Origin: Dactylonectria macrodidyma
Lineage: Eukaryota > Ascomycota > Sordariomycetes > Hypocreales > Nectriaceae
Length of the DNA stretch: 64,000 nt
Direction: 5' to 3'
Assembly: GCA_020744425.1 (NCBI GenBank)
Contig: JAGMUV010000002.1
Coordinates: 1,656,501-1,720,500 of the forward strand
Part shown: positions 35,439 through 46,643 of the stretch, piece after piece
Position numbering within the stretch: position 1 is the stretch's first letter
How the letters are laid out: each line of letters opens with the position of its first letter
The notes under the pieces: generated by a model
Told to the model about the DNA's origin: nothing
Database searches by the model: none
Seen by the model: only the letters and a program-made list of their open reading frames with translations
Translations under genes and position numbers: made by a program

Positions 35439-35505
35439 TCACAAGGCATTTGGTAAGGCGTCACAGGGGATTTAGTGCTAACGTCACAGGCTTCACAGGG
35501 GATTT
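35439..35505. repeat. Three copies of a 13-bp direct repeat
   Basis: TCACAGGGGATTT occurs exactly at 35461-35473 and 35493-35505, with a diverged copy TCACAAGGCATTT at 35439-35451. Spacing is 22 and 32 bp, so it is not a strict tandem array. Confidence 0.75.
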
Positions 35506-35743
35506 CATGCAGGCACTGCAGGGGACTATAATTAGACGAACCGCCCCGACCCGATCGCATCCATTTCGTCGGGGGGTCACAATGACATCAGGAAGGCGGA
35601 CAGAACATTGCTGAAAATTATCTCGCTCAGTCAGACACAATATTCTCGCAGACGATTCGGGGACGAATCTTTTCGATTGTGTGAATTTTTTTTACTTTTT
35701 ATTTATTTTTATTTTTTTTAAAAAAAAACGGCTGTAACTGCCA

Positions 35744-37316
35744 ATGGCTGCAATTGCGCGTCCTGAGGCACGTGTGCTGGTGCAGTTGAGTCGGCATCAT
35801 GTGCCTGGGCTTGGACGTCGCTTCTCGAGCTTGCCCAGCACTGCTGCAAAGACGGCACTTGATGGTGAGTCAACAACAAAGAATTAGAAAAGAGATGTTT
35901 GATTTTTGATCCGCCTCTTACACTGACAATATAAAAACAAAACTGACAAAAACGATTCTAGACTCAACCACAAAGGAACGCATCGTCGTCCTAGGTTCCG
36001 GATGGGCTGGCTACGCTCTGGCAAGGACGCTCTCGCCGAGCAAGAACTCGCGGATCCTCATCTCTCCTCGTTCGCACTTTGTCTTCACGCCGCTTCTCGC
36101 GTCGACGGCCGTGGGCACGCTCGAGTTCCGCGCGGCCATCGAGCCAGTGCGGCGTCTCGGGCTGACCGAGTTCCACCAGGCCTGGGCGTCCGATATCGAC
36201 TTCAAGCGTAAGGTCATCCGCGTCGAGACCAACACGCGGGACGAGCTTCCGCCGCGACCCGGAGCTGTGATGACGGAGAATAAGGAGTTCGAGGTTTCCT
36301 ACGATAAACTGGTTGTCGCCGTGGGCTGCTACAGCCAGACGTTTGGCGTTGAGGGCGTCAGGGAGCACGCCAGCTTCCTGCGAGACGTCAAGGACGCGCG
36401 CAGTATACGTCTCAAGGTGCTCCAGGCCTTTGAGAAGGCGGCACTTCCTACGGCGAGCGCCGAAGATCGTGACAAGCTGCTGCACTTTGCCGTTGTCGGA
36501 GGAGGGCCTACTGGCATCGAGTTCGCCGCCGAGCTGCACGACCTGGTGCACGAAGACCTGTCGAAGCTGTACCCATCGCTGATGCAGCACGTCGCCATCA
36601 CCATCTACGACATCGCGCCCAAGGTGCTACCCATGTTCGACCAGAACCTGGCTACGTACGCTACTGAAATGTTCCGCCGCCAGGGTATCCGCGTCAAGAC
36701 GGAGCACCACCTGCAGCGCATCCGCCGCGACGGTGAGGTCCTGATGATGTCCATCAAGGAGGAGCCGGCTGAGGTCGGTGCAGGTATTGTTGTTTGGAGC
36801 ACGGGCCTGATGCAGAACCCGCTGGTCGGGACGCTGCTGGGCCGAGAGATCGAGGGCATCGGCAGCATCGCGAAGGATCCCAAGTCGGGCGGCATTGTAA
36901 CGGATAGCCATCTCCGCGTACAGCTTTGGTCTACAGACGGCTCAGACAAGACGACGACGCTGCCAGATGTATACGCCATCGGAGACTGTGCCTTCGTCCA
37001 AGGCCAGGCTCTTCCAGCTACGGCCCAAGTGGCCAGCCAGCAGGCCGTATATCTTGGCAAGCGGCTCAACGCAAAGACGGCTTCCCAAACCGAAGCGACA
37101 GCCCCGTTCAGCTTCCGCAACTGGGGTACAATGGCCTATCTCGGCGGCTGGCGGGCCATCCATCAGTCCAAGGGCGACGAGCTCAAGGGCCGGGCCGCCT
37201 GGATCCTTTGGCGTACGGCGTATTTGACCAAGAGCATGAGCATCCGGAACAAGGTGATGATTCCGATATACTGGCTGGTGACGTGGATTTTTGGGCGAGA
37301 TATTTCGCGCTTCTAG
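35744..37316 (+). CDS. Alternative (type II) NADH dehydrogenase, mitochondrial
   Basis: Single-subunit, non-proton-pumping NADH:ubiquinone oxidoreductase of the mitochondrial inner membrane. Exons 35744-35864 and 35962-37316 give 491 residues; the 97-bp intron has a GTGAGT donor and CTAG acceptor. The N-terminus is basic with serine and arginine (RHHVPGLGRRFSSLPSTAAK), fitting an import presequence. Two Rossmann motifs follow: VVLGSGWAGYA (FAD, about residues 50-58) and AVVGGGPTGIEFAAEL (NADH, about 218-233). The second FAD-contact region is YAIGDCAFVQGQALPATAQVA. The C-terminal membrane anchor ends WLVTWIFGRDISRF, the family signature. No EF-hand insertion is seen, so it is not the calcium-binding external type. 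Internal or external orientation cannot be decided from sequence. The gene lies in tandem 5' of THI6. Confidence 0.92.
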
Positions 37317-37836
37317 GCTGGCTGGCGGGCTAGAAAGGGGATGGATAGCAGGGGAATCTCGACTCTGGGGACGGGGATTAGCAATGGGAGTTTTCTATAT
37401 ACCGAGAACTAAAAAAAGGGAGGAGGGAAAGGAAAAGATTGTGTTCCGTGGCATGTATTGATATTGGTGTTGTAGTTGTACTTGATAGATTGGCACCCGG
37501 ACTGGGACCCTATACCCTCATATATAGACTTATAGAACTCGGATAGAAGGACTGATAGGCGATGTGCAGTTTGTATTTTGTGCCATGTTGAATGTTTTCG
37601 ATTTGTTGAGTGTTTCTTTTTATGATTAATCTGTGGTTTTGTTGAGTTATGGTACTCGCCAAGTAGACCCAAGAGTGGCGAGGTGTAAACTAGGCGCTGT
37701 CGTGATTTATGACATGGTGAGTATAATCCACTCACTCAACTCTCTCGAACAAGTCGCTCACCCAACTTGGAGCCCTCACCACCAAACACGCTCCCAAATC
37801 CACCCAAAAACCTACTTCGCGATACCCTCACTTGCC
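37317..37836. other. Intergenic between alternative NADH dehydrogenase and THI6
   Basis: About 520 bp holding the upstream gene's 3' region and the THI6 promoter. An ATG at 37714 is in frame with THI6 but is followed at once by a GTGAGT donor-like sequence. I saw no thiamine-pyrophosphate riboswitch, though I could not fold the RNA. Confidence 0.5.
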
Positions 37837-39726
37837 ATGGCCACGCCTGCAGTAAACTACAGCGTCTACCTGGTGACCGACTCGACGCCGGCCATCCTCG
37901 GCGCCGATGGCGACATCTGCGCCGTCGTCGAGTCGGCGCTGCGGGGCGGCGTCACGATTGTGCAGTATCGCGACAAGCACAGCGAGCGAAGCGTCGCTGT
38001 CGAGACCGCGAAGAAGCTTCACGCTATTGCGAAGCGATTCGGCGTCCCGCTGCTCATCAATGACCGCGTCGACGTCGCCGCCGAGGTGGGATGCGAGGGC
38101 GTGCATATCGGCCAGGACGACATGGGTATGAAGACATCTACAGTCGAAGCAGACGCTTAGCATAACGAAACACGGCTAACCAGATACTTATCACTGCAGC
38201 CTACGCCGAAGCGAGAAGACTTCTCGGCCCTGGAAAGATCATCGGCGTCACCGCCAGCTCCACGGAAGAAGCCCTGAGAGCGTGTGAGGCCGGCGCCGAC
38301 TATCTGGGTCTCGGTACCGTCTTTGCGACTCGAACGTGAGTCGGAGGCAGTATCTCCGTTCACTATTAGCCCTCTAATATCTTGCTGCAGTAAAAAAGAC
38401 ACAAAATCCATCATCGGCCCTGAGGGCGTCCGCAACATCCTGGCCGCCCTCGCCTCCGCCGGCCACGGCTCCGTGCCGACCGTGTGCATCGGCGGCGTCA
38501 ACGCGGCCAACGCCGGAGCCGTGATTGCCGGCTGCCGGGGGCCCGCAAAGGCCGTCGACGGAATCGCCGTCGTCTCGGCCATCGTCGCCGCTTCCGATCC
38601 GGCCGCTGCTGCCCGTGACCTCGTTGCCAAGGTCGCCGTCGCCATGATCCCGCAGGTCGTGCGCGCCGTGGCCGATACGACGCCGCTCTCGCATAATATG
38701 ACGAACCTGGTGTGTTGAGCTTGGAGATGCCTGCATCTTGATCTAGATGACAAAGGATTAAAAATGTATGTACTAATGGTTGCAATCTAGGTCGTCCAAA
38801 ACTTCGCCGCCAACGTCGCCCTGGCCATCGGCGCCAGCCCCATCATGGCCAACTACGCTGAAGAAGCCGCCGATCTGGCCAAGCTCGGGGGTGCCCTCGT
38901 CATCAACATGGGCACAGTCACTCCAGACGGTCTGAATAATTATATCCAGGCTTTGAAGGCCTACAACGACGCAAAGAGGCCTGTGGTGTTTGATCCCGTT
39001 GGGTGAGTTTGGTGTATTCCCCTTCTTACCCCTATCCAGATATCCCTTCAGTTGTTCATTCAGCTGTCCCCCCTGTCTTTCTAAACCTATCAACACAATC
39101 TTTCTACACTCTCCATCATCGTATATCCCATAAACCCCATAATGACAATATATAAACACAGAGCCGGCGCAACATCCGTCCGCCGCAACGCCGTGAAAAC
39201 CCTCCTTGAAGCCGGCCACTTCACCGTCATCAAGGGCAACGAGGGCGAGATCCAGACCGTCGCCGGCGCCTCGGTGCTCCAGCGAGGCGTCGATTCGGCG
39301 TCGTCGCTGACCGTCGCCGAAAAGGCCCGCCTCGTGTCGGCCCTCGCCCGGCGCCTCGGCAACGTCGTCGTCCTCACCGGCGCCGCCGACCTCCTCAGCG
39401 ACGGCCGCCGCGTCCTCCGCGTTGACAACGGCCACCCGCTACTCGCCGCCGTCACCGGCACCGGCTGCACCCTCGGCACCGCCGTCAGCGCCATGGTCGC
39501 CGCCCATGCCGAAGATCCGCTGCTCGCCGCCGTCGCCGGCACCGTCGTCTTCGGCCTTGCTGCCGAGCTGGCCGCCGCCAGGGTTGAGGTTCGCGGCCCC
39601 GGTACCTTTGTTCCGGCCTTCTTGGATGAGCTGTACGGCATTCGAAAGGCCACCAGTGAGGGCGACTATAGATGGTTGACCATGGCCAAGGTGCAGGCCG
39701 TCGAGGTGGACGAGCAAGAATCATAG
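37837..39726 (+). CDS. THI6: Bifunctional thiamine-phosphate synthase / hydroxyethylthiazole kinase
   Basis: Joins the pyrimidine and thiazole halves of thiamine, and phosphorylates the salvaged thiazole alcohol. Exons 37837-38125, 38200-38335, 38391-38709, 38791-39002 and 39162-39726 give 506 residues. Introns are 74, 55, 81 and 159 bp with consensus ends. The N-terminal half is a TIM-barrel synthase: YSVYLVTDS, TIVQYRDK, LLINDRVDVA, GVHIGQDDM, GVTASS, YLGLGTVF and VCIGGVNA. The C-terminal half is the ribokinase-like kinase: HNMTNLVVQNFAANVALAIGASPIM, VFDPVGAGAT, VIKGNEGEI and the catalytic loop TGTGCTLGTAVSAM. The third intron falls close to the boundary of the two enzymes. The chosen ATG gives the normal short N-terminus before YSVYLVTDS. 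An in-frame ATG 123 nt upstream is less likely. Confidence 0.95.
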
Positions 39727-40008
39727 ACTGATCAACACTCGACACTGTAAAATAGAAAGGGTTGGGATGAGTGTTACAAAAAGAATATTGTATGGTACAT
39801 GAACACACGTAGTTCAACAAACATAAGTACTCAGGGTATCCGATACATTGCTCCCTAGCAATGTCCTAGACAAAATCATCATCCCATCTCTTTGCTCACT
39901 CCGATTGCATTTCCCAACGCCGTGATATAATATTTCCTTCCCAAATGCCAACCGTTCATATTCACGCATAATCTCGTCAAAATAACATCGCACCCTGAGC
40001 CAGCTTGC

Positions 40009-42037
40009 TTACGACAAGCTCGCGTCCAACACAGCAGGATCGCCGACCACGTTCCAAACCTCCATGGATCCCATGGTCGGCCAGACATCGCTCTCCAGCC
40101 CCTCGATAAGGAAATCCTGCGTAAAGTCGATCGCCGGGACCTCGCACCCAGCGTTCTGCCGGTCTAGCTCCAGCTTCACCAGGTCCCGCAGCGTCTTCAG
40201 CTGCCGCAGCAACCGGTCAAAGGGGTCGTCACGGCGGGCAGCCGGCGGAGCGGCAGCGCGGAGGTGGATGCCCTGCTTGCGACGGCTGATGACGATGACG
40301 AGGTCGCAGATCTGCTTATCCATGACGTCGATGATGTTGAGCTCGCTTTGGATCTGCGTAAGGTTCCATCCGGGTAGCTGCAGCGTCACTAGCCGCAGGG
40401 CCGTTATAATGGTAAAGACAAAGTCGGACGCGCTGAGGCACAGGAAGCGAGGTCGCTCGAGCTCGCGGGTCGCGAAGCGGATGTCAAAAAAAGACCTGAG
40501 CGAGCGGACGCAGCCCCAGAGGAGTTGGAGGCGGTCAGTCAGGGGCACGTACGAGGCCGTGGAGTGTTGATCCGAGAGGGCAATTTCGTACAGGAGGACT
40601 TCAGCCACGTTGATGTGACTATTGAGGACATCTGTCATGACGAAATCAGTGCTGCGCTTAAACACAAAGAGTTGCTCGACCTACCGTTGTTGGAAAATTG
40701 GGGAGATAGAGAAGCGCTGAATTGATCCAGCTGGTCCTGGAAAGCGCGCACCACCATAGTCAGGGGGAGTTTCATGGCATGCTGGCTGATATTGTCGACG
40801 GCCATGGTCAACGAAATTGACTGAGCGAGTTGTTGGATCCTGACTAGTTTCACTAGGTATCCGTCCGACGCGTATTGCATAGTTGCCTCTAGGCCCCTGC
40901 AGCAAGTCTCGAGGAGACCCGTGTTCATGAGAACATCTGGCCGCTTGTTGGCTGTAAATACCCTATTCGCAATCAGTCAGTCACAAAAGTTGAATAGATG
41001 GACAGGAGGCGCCTACAAGGTATTGAGGTAGTATGTGCATGCGTATGCCCTCATATGGTCCATGTTCCGCTCGTGCTCTGCTCCCTGTAGCGACGCATCC
41101 TCCTTGAACCCCAGGTTGACGCACATGGCTCTGGCAAGAAATAGGAGGTTTGTCACTTGCGCACCGTTGAGCGCATAATGATACCTGGACGGGCGTTAGC
41201 ATACCGCGCTTGACGAGCCAAACGTCACGACCTACCATGAAACGAGCATCTGCAGCCCTTGGAGAAGATCGAGACTCTTAGACCCATCTACCAGTGCCGC
41301 CTGACCAATCTCTGCGAGCAAATCATTGCCCAACTTCTGCTGTCTTGCGCCATCCAGAAAACAGCTCACCATCATGGATGCCTTCCACACGAACGGGCGA
41401 CTCTGGCGAAGCTCCACAGAGGTCACGGTCGTTGGTACGATGACAAAGGGAAATAGGTCACTGTGGGTTGACCTGTAGTGCTCCAGCAGCATCTCTCCTT
41501 CATTTGGGGTTGGCCACAGCGATTCCCATGGCTGTGGCTTGTCTGGCACTGTGTCAGGTGCCGTTGATGGCAAGGGGGCTTCGACTTTCGAGTTCGACGC
41601 GCCATTCTTAAGTGGGAAGAGGTGGGAGAAATTCCACTTGTCAGAGTTGGTGCAGAGCTCTGACAGCGGTTCTTCTTTGGGCGGAGTAGGTGACCAAGCC
41701 GGGCCCTCTTGGACGTGAGACGACAGCTCCTCGAGCCGTTTCTCAAGGGCGGCAATCTTGGATAGCTTAGGACTCTTCCGGGCCCGGGGCGGAGCCGGAG
41801 TCTGTGACACACACGGCTTGTCCAGGCGATGGCACCTTGAATCCCATAATTAGCAACCCAAGATCTTTGCTTACATTTTCCCGGGCCCGGAGATACGGCA
41901 ACTAATGGCTCCGGTCTCACTCACCTATCGCACTTGAGGCTCCCGTCAGGTCCAGCAATGCATCTCGCCTTGGCTTTGGCACATGTTGTGCATGCTTTGG
42001 GGCCCTTGTTGTTGAGTTGTGCCGCGTCGGGACTCAT
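40009..42037 (-). CDS. Zn2Cys6 (fungal binuclear cluster) transcription factor
   Basis: Putative sequence-specific transcription regulator; target genes unknown. Exons 42037-41925, 41835-41236, 41184-41017, 40962-40685 and 40631-40009 give 593 residues. The first intron (89 bp) lies inside the cluster. Joined, the cysteines read C-x2-C-x6-C-x9-C-x2-C-x6-C (residues of about 16-45), with basic residues between the second and third cysteine. A linker and a coiled-coil follow (KLSKIAALEKRLEELSSHV), typical for dimer formation. The middle has LWPTPNEGEMLLEHYRSTHSDLFPFVIVP, which begins the regulatory region seen in many fungal Zn2Cys6 proteins, including a C-terminal helical part. The four introns have GTGAGT, GTAGGT, GTAGGC and GTAGGT donors. 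The 3' end faces the THI6 3' end 280 bp away, so co-regulation with THI6 is not implied. Confidence 0.9.
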
Positions 42038-42636
42038 TATGGCAGGTCAAGATTTCCAATCAGTAGGCGGATAGTTGCAACGGAAGGAAAGAGAATGAAA
42101 CGACGACATCCTTGAGACGGAACAAGACCAAGTATCTTTAGCCGTCGGCGTCCTCGGAGGCCGTTTATACCATCCAAGTCGAATCGCCGGGTGTTTTGGA
42201 GTGAAGGAACGGAGCCGGAGTATTAAAATTGCTCCGTTCCTCCGCCGGAGACGGCGACTCACCCCGCTGACAAAGCCAATCAGCCAATGAGCATCGTCTA
42301 TTCTGGCTAAAGAACCCTCGTGTTCCTCTGTCCCCATGTCTGAACATTAGCAACACTCCTCAACAGTTTGACTTGATGGGCTTATAAAATCGAAGCAAGG
42401 GCATACTACGTGTCATTAATTCACAGCATGTGTAACAACGAGTTGATTGTTTGGTTGGTGTTCCAGAATGCCACGGTTATTGTGGCAATGGAAAGAATGA
42501 ATATTCAATTGTGTTGTCAGTTCCGACAAGGAACGACTTAAATGTCCTCAAAAACGAGCATATATAGAAGGGTAATTGGTGTCTGCATCACGCTGATTCG
42601 CGATGGCAATGGATTGGAAACAATTGTCCTCCAACC
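42038..42636. other. Intergenic between Zn2Cys6 gene and HEM1
   Basis: About 600 bp with the regulator's promoter and the HEM1 3' region. No other gene seen. Confidence 0.6.
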
Positions 42637-44572
42637 TTAGGCGGAAGCGCTGATAGCTTGCTCAGCCTGCTTCGACTCGAGGTCGAGGAGGGCCTCGGTG
42701 ATGCTGTTGGCCGACTGGCCAGACGCCAGGATCTCCTTGGTGGCCTGCTCGACCTTGAGCTGCTGGTCAGTCCAGAGGGGCTCCTGGACGTTGCCCTCCA
42801 CGCCGACACCAATAAATCCACCTTCGGCAGCCCACTCGGACGTGCGCTTGATGCCCAGGCGGGTCCAGATCTCATCGACGGCCTGCACGAGCTCATCTCG
42901 GTACTCCTTGGTGTGGCCCGGAGTGGGAGTGATGCGCAGGCGTTCCTGGCCGACCGGGACGGTGGGGTAGTTGATCGATTGGACGTAGATGCGGTAGTCC
43001 TGGAGCAGCATGTCGGATGCAGCCTTGGCCACCTCTGCATTGCCGACCAGGATGGGGATGATGTGGGAAGGGTTGGGGATGACGGGAATGTCTCGCTCGG
43101 CCATTGCCTCCTTCACGGCTCGGGTATGAAGCTGCTGCAGCCGTCGATCGCCATCGTACTCCATTTGGTACTCGATGGACGCCTTAGCACCCGCCATGGT
43201 AGCCGGAGGCAGCGAGGTGGTAAAGATGAATCCGGGGGCAAGCGATCGAATCATGTCGACCAGCTTGGTGCTGCCGGCAATGTATCCGCCAACACAACCA
43301 TATGCCTTACCCAGAGTTCCAGTAATGATGTCGATGCGGTCCATGATGGAGCCTCGGGGCTTGCCATTGACGTGCGCCTCCCAGTCAAGATGTTCAGCGA
43401 CACCAGCGCCGTGGGGGCCGTACATGCCAACAGCATGGACTTCATCGAGGAAGGTGATGGCACCGTACTTGTCGGCAAGGTCACAGATCTCCTCAATGGG
43501 GCCAATCGAACCGCACATGCTGTAGACTGACTCGAAGGCAATAATCTTGGGGACGTGTAGAGGAAGGGAAGCCAGCTTAGCCTCGAGATCCTGGACGTCG
43601 TTGTGCTTGAAGACGATCTTTTTCGTCCCAGAATGGCGAATGCCCTGGATCATGGAGGCGTGATTCAAGCTGTCTGACAGAATGACGCAGTCGGGCATCT
43701 TGCTGCCGAGGGTCGCCAGGGTCGCATCGTTGGCCACGTAACAAGAGCTGAAGACGAGGGCAGCATCCTGAGCATGCAACTTGGCCAAGGTGGCCTCGAG
43801 TTCCACGGCATGTCGGTTATGACCAGAAATGTTTCGAGTTCCGCCAGCACCGGCGCCGTATTCCTCCAGAGTCTCGTGCATCTTATTGAGGACACGGGAG
43901 TTTCGGCCCATGCCGAGGTAGTCGTTGGCACACCACACGGTGACCCGATCCTCCTTGTTGGACATGTGGGCGCGGGGGAATTCTTTGGCGAGGCGATTGA
44001 TGTTGTTGAAGTAACGGTAGGACTTGTCCTTGTGCTTTTTGTCGAGCTCGGCATTGTAGAAGGCTTCGTAGTTGAACTTGCCTGTATCATTGATGGGGGC
44101 GGAGGTAACAGGAGCGGGAGCGGTGGCCTTTCGGTTCAAGACACCAGGGGGAATCGAGGCTGTTGGACACGTTAGAATATGTTAGAAGGTGTGTAACTTG
44201 GTAGGAATAGGCAGTGGCAGTGCTAATTTTGTAGGACATACCATTGTCGCGACCCTCAAAGATGGTGCGATCGACGGCGCGAGCCTCCTGGTGGCGACTG
44301 GTGTGAATCTTGGCTTTGCCAGTCTTCGCATCGCCGGAGAAGGCACGGAACCCAGCAGCGGCAGCAGCGCCGTGCTTGGCAGATTGGACAGCCATGGCCT
44401 TGCCCATGACGGGGCAGCGATGGCCGAGCAGTTGCAGCTTCGACATGGCGCCGCCGCAAGGCGAGGCCTGGGCCTGAGGACGAGCCGTGGTGGACAGGGC
44501 ACGCAGAGTGGCGGGCGATGCCTTCTTGAGGAAGGGACACATGGCCTTGGACTGGCGGAGGACGGTATCCAT
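42637..44572 (-). CDS. HEM1: 5-aminolevulinate synthase, mitochondrial
   Basis: First step of haem synthesis: succinyl-CoA plus glycine to 5-aminolevulinate, PLP-dependent, in the mitochondrial matrix. Exons 44572-44242 and 44159-42637 give 617 residues; the 82-bp intron has a GTATGT donor and CAG acceptor. The presequence (about residues 1-110) carries two Cys-Pro haem-regulatory-type motifs, MCPFL at Cys12 and RCPVM at Cys53. The catalytic core starts near [20 protein letters not shown]. It shows [42 protein letters not shown], the aspartate motif [12 protein letters not shown], and the PLP-lysine motif [15 protein letters not shown] (Lys395 in this model). The C-terminus has [11 protein letters not shown]. 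The ATG at 44572 begins the usual MDTVLRQS start. The upstream strand has an AG/CT run (44923-44939). Confidence 0.96.
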
Positions 44573-46643
44573 GGCGAGTCGAATCGAGTCGAGTTGAATT
44601 GGATTCGATTGAATTGGATTGAGTGCAAGAAATCCGAGGGTTGGTTGGTTGCGAGACCGAGGCAAGTTTCTTGGTGGCACAAAATATGGGAATTCGGTGA
44701 GGGGCAGAGAAATGCCGATGCGATGCGAATGCGATTTGACGAGGGGCAAGGCAGGATCCCTAGTCACTCAGCTGCAAACGAGAACGAAGCAATTGCCGGC
44801 ACCTAGTATGAGGCGTGGCGATGGGCAATGGAATGAGGGAACAATGGGTGGTGAGTTAGTGAGTAGGTAGTGAAGTTGTGAGAGAAAGAAAGAGGAGAAG
44901 AGTGAGTGGATGGGTCCGTTTAAGAGAGAGAGAGAGAGACGTAGGGAAAGACAGAGAAACGGTCTTCGGCGTTTCGGGAATGGAATACAAGGGCCCTCGC
45001 TCTCTAAGCCAGTCCTACAGTACGTAATTCCGCCCAACTACCTTACAGTCTGTTACCACACTGCGCAACACGTTTCGACTTTACCCTTCTGAGAACCTAG
45101 ACTTTGAGCAGGGACATGACCGGTAAGGACACCATTTTGCCCGTTGCAACGGTGCCACCCACTTACTACGTATTCTCTTCAATCAATTCCCCCCTGGCCG
45201 CAATCGCCGCAGTCGCCGCCACCTCCACCTTGCCTTCGGCGCGGGCGCCGCCGTGTGGAGTTGTTCTGATTCCGCCGTCACTGTCACCGAAAACTGTTAA
45301 AATCCCGACAGGTTGATATCATGACATTGTCATTGGACCAACTGCTTTCCTCCCGCAATCCACCACTGATCTGATCGGAACCCCCGACCACCAGGCGAAA
45401 CCAGCATTTAGCGCATCCAGCATGAGAGAGGGGGCCACTCTGACTCGGCCCAGCACGGAGTGGCCCCGGCAAACGGCCAAAGGAAGAAGAAGAAAAAAGA
45501 GACTCTCCTCCTATTCGCAAGGCCGAGACCCGTCACAAGCCACGGAGAAAGAAATACCTTGGCTGCTATTGGTCCACCGGCACCCTGGTTCAGCAGATTC
45601 TTCTGCATCACAGCGGGTTCGACTGTACCCGGGACGTGCAGACGTCCGACCTACAGGCTATAGGAGCCACTAACTTACTCTAGGTCTGGAATTTGAAGCA
45701 GCTCAGCACGCCAGGCCACGCACAGGAGGCAATGTGGGCGATCCCGCGGTTCTGTCGCATTCCGAGACATGCCATTATTTCATCCAATTGGCTCCCTTCC
45801 ATCCCGCCCTCATCTCTGACTCAAGATTGACCCAAGATTCCAACCCAGTTCCCATGCATCTCGATACACAGAGTAAAGCAAGACGCCGAGCTGAGCCACC
45901 TGTTGTTCACCGTAGTAGAAGCAGTACTAGTACTGGTGGCATTGGGCATTGGCATTGGCAGTCACAGAGCAATGCGAACCGGCTTTGTACTATCATCATC
46001 ATTTCGCCCTCGCGGCCAAACCCTACTTCTTCCGGCTCCGGAACCGGCCCCACTCATCACCTTCTCCAGTTCTTTCTAAACGCTCCAGCTAGATTTCGCA
46101 GTTAGTGCTCTCGTCCTCGTACGATGCGCTTGGTGGTTTATAATGCTCTCTCTCAATTCTCCATTCAAGAAGCGAACAAACCATGTTCAAGCGGCTCACC
46201 GCCCGACATAGCACGTAGGGATGCCTTCTCTGAGCTTCTTCACCGAAACTATCCGATCAATCCCGTCTACCTATTGTAGCACAGTCATCACGTCGCATTT
46301 ACCAATCCACCATGTCTGTGTAAAACATACACATGGTGTACATTTCAAATGCAGGTCGTCTTCATTGGAAAAGCCAGTAAGTTTTAGGACCTCCCTGGAA
46401 TGTTCTTGGTTCTTTCATCTGCTCACCCCCCGCTCGAAGAAGAGCGAGCGGGGATCGAGTCGTCTACTTACGCAAAAATAACGCGAAGGGCGGCCCTTGG
46501 GCGCAGCCTTCAAATTGGTATCACATACAAAGTTCAATTCCGACGACGCCGTTTCCGTTCCGTCGAGATTTTGCGCCTTTCTGTCGTTGGCGTCCCCTGA
46601 CATATTTCATAACCATCGCCTCTCGTCCTCTCCCTGCAGGCCT
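44573..46643. other. Gene-free stretch of 2.1 kb upstream of HEM1
   Basis: HEM1 promoter region and 3' region of the SNF2 gene. A 17-bp AG run (44923-44939), read as CT on the HEM1 strand, lies about 350 bp upstream of the HEM1 start. Several short open frames exist on both strands but none shows a family motif or a splice-consistent partner. Confidence 0.55.

Larger units (their letters stand above)
34976..35743. other. Intergenic with short direct repeats and a poly(dA:dT) tract
   Basis: Holds the UTP10 3' region, a GGGAAGAC-type tandem repeat (35204-35242), three copies of a 13-mer (35439-35505), and a T-rich then A-rich tract (about 35685-35728) directly before the next start codon. Confidence 0.6.

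Noticed and set aside
36605..37120. 171-codon minus-strand open frame
   Set aside because: Antisense shadow of the alternative NADH dehydrogenase.
37317..37836. Thiamine-pyrophosphate riboswitch upstream of THI6
   Set aside because: I could not recognise the conserved helix and loop sequences. In fungi it is best known in THI4/NMT1-type genes, so I do not claim it.
42658..43530. 290-codon open frame on the plus strand
   Set aside because: Antisense to HEM1, whose identity is certain. The open frame follows from codon bias.
45734..46105. 123-codon plus-strand open frame upstream of HEM1
   Set aside because: Low-complexity Ser/Pro/His composition, no motif, and no splice-consistent continuation.
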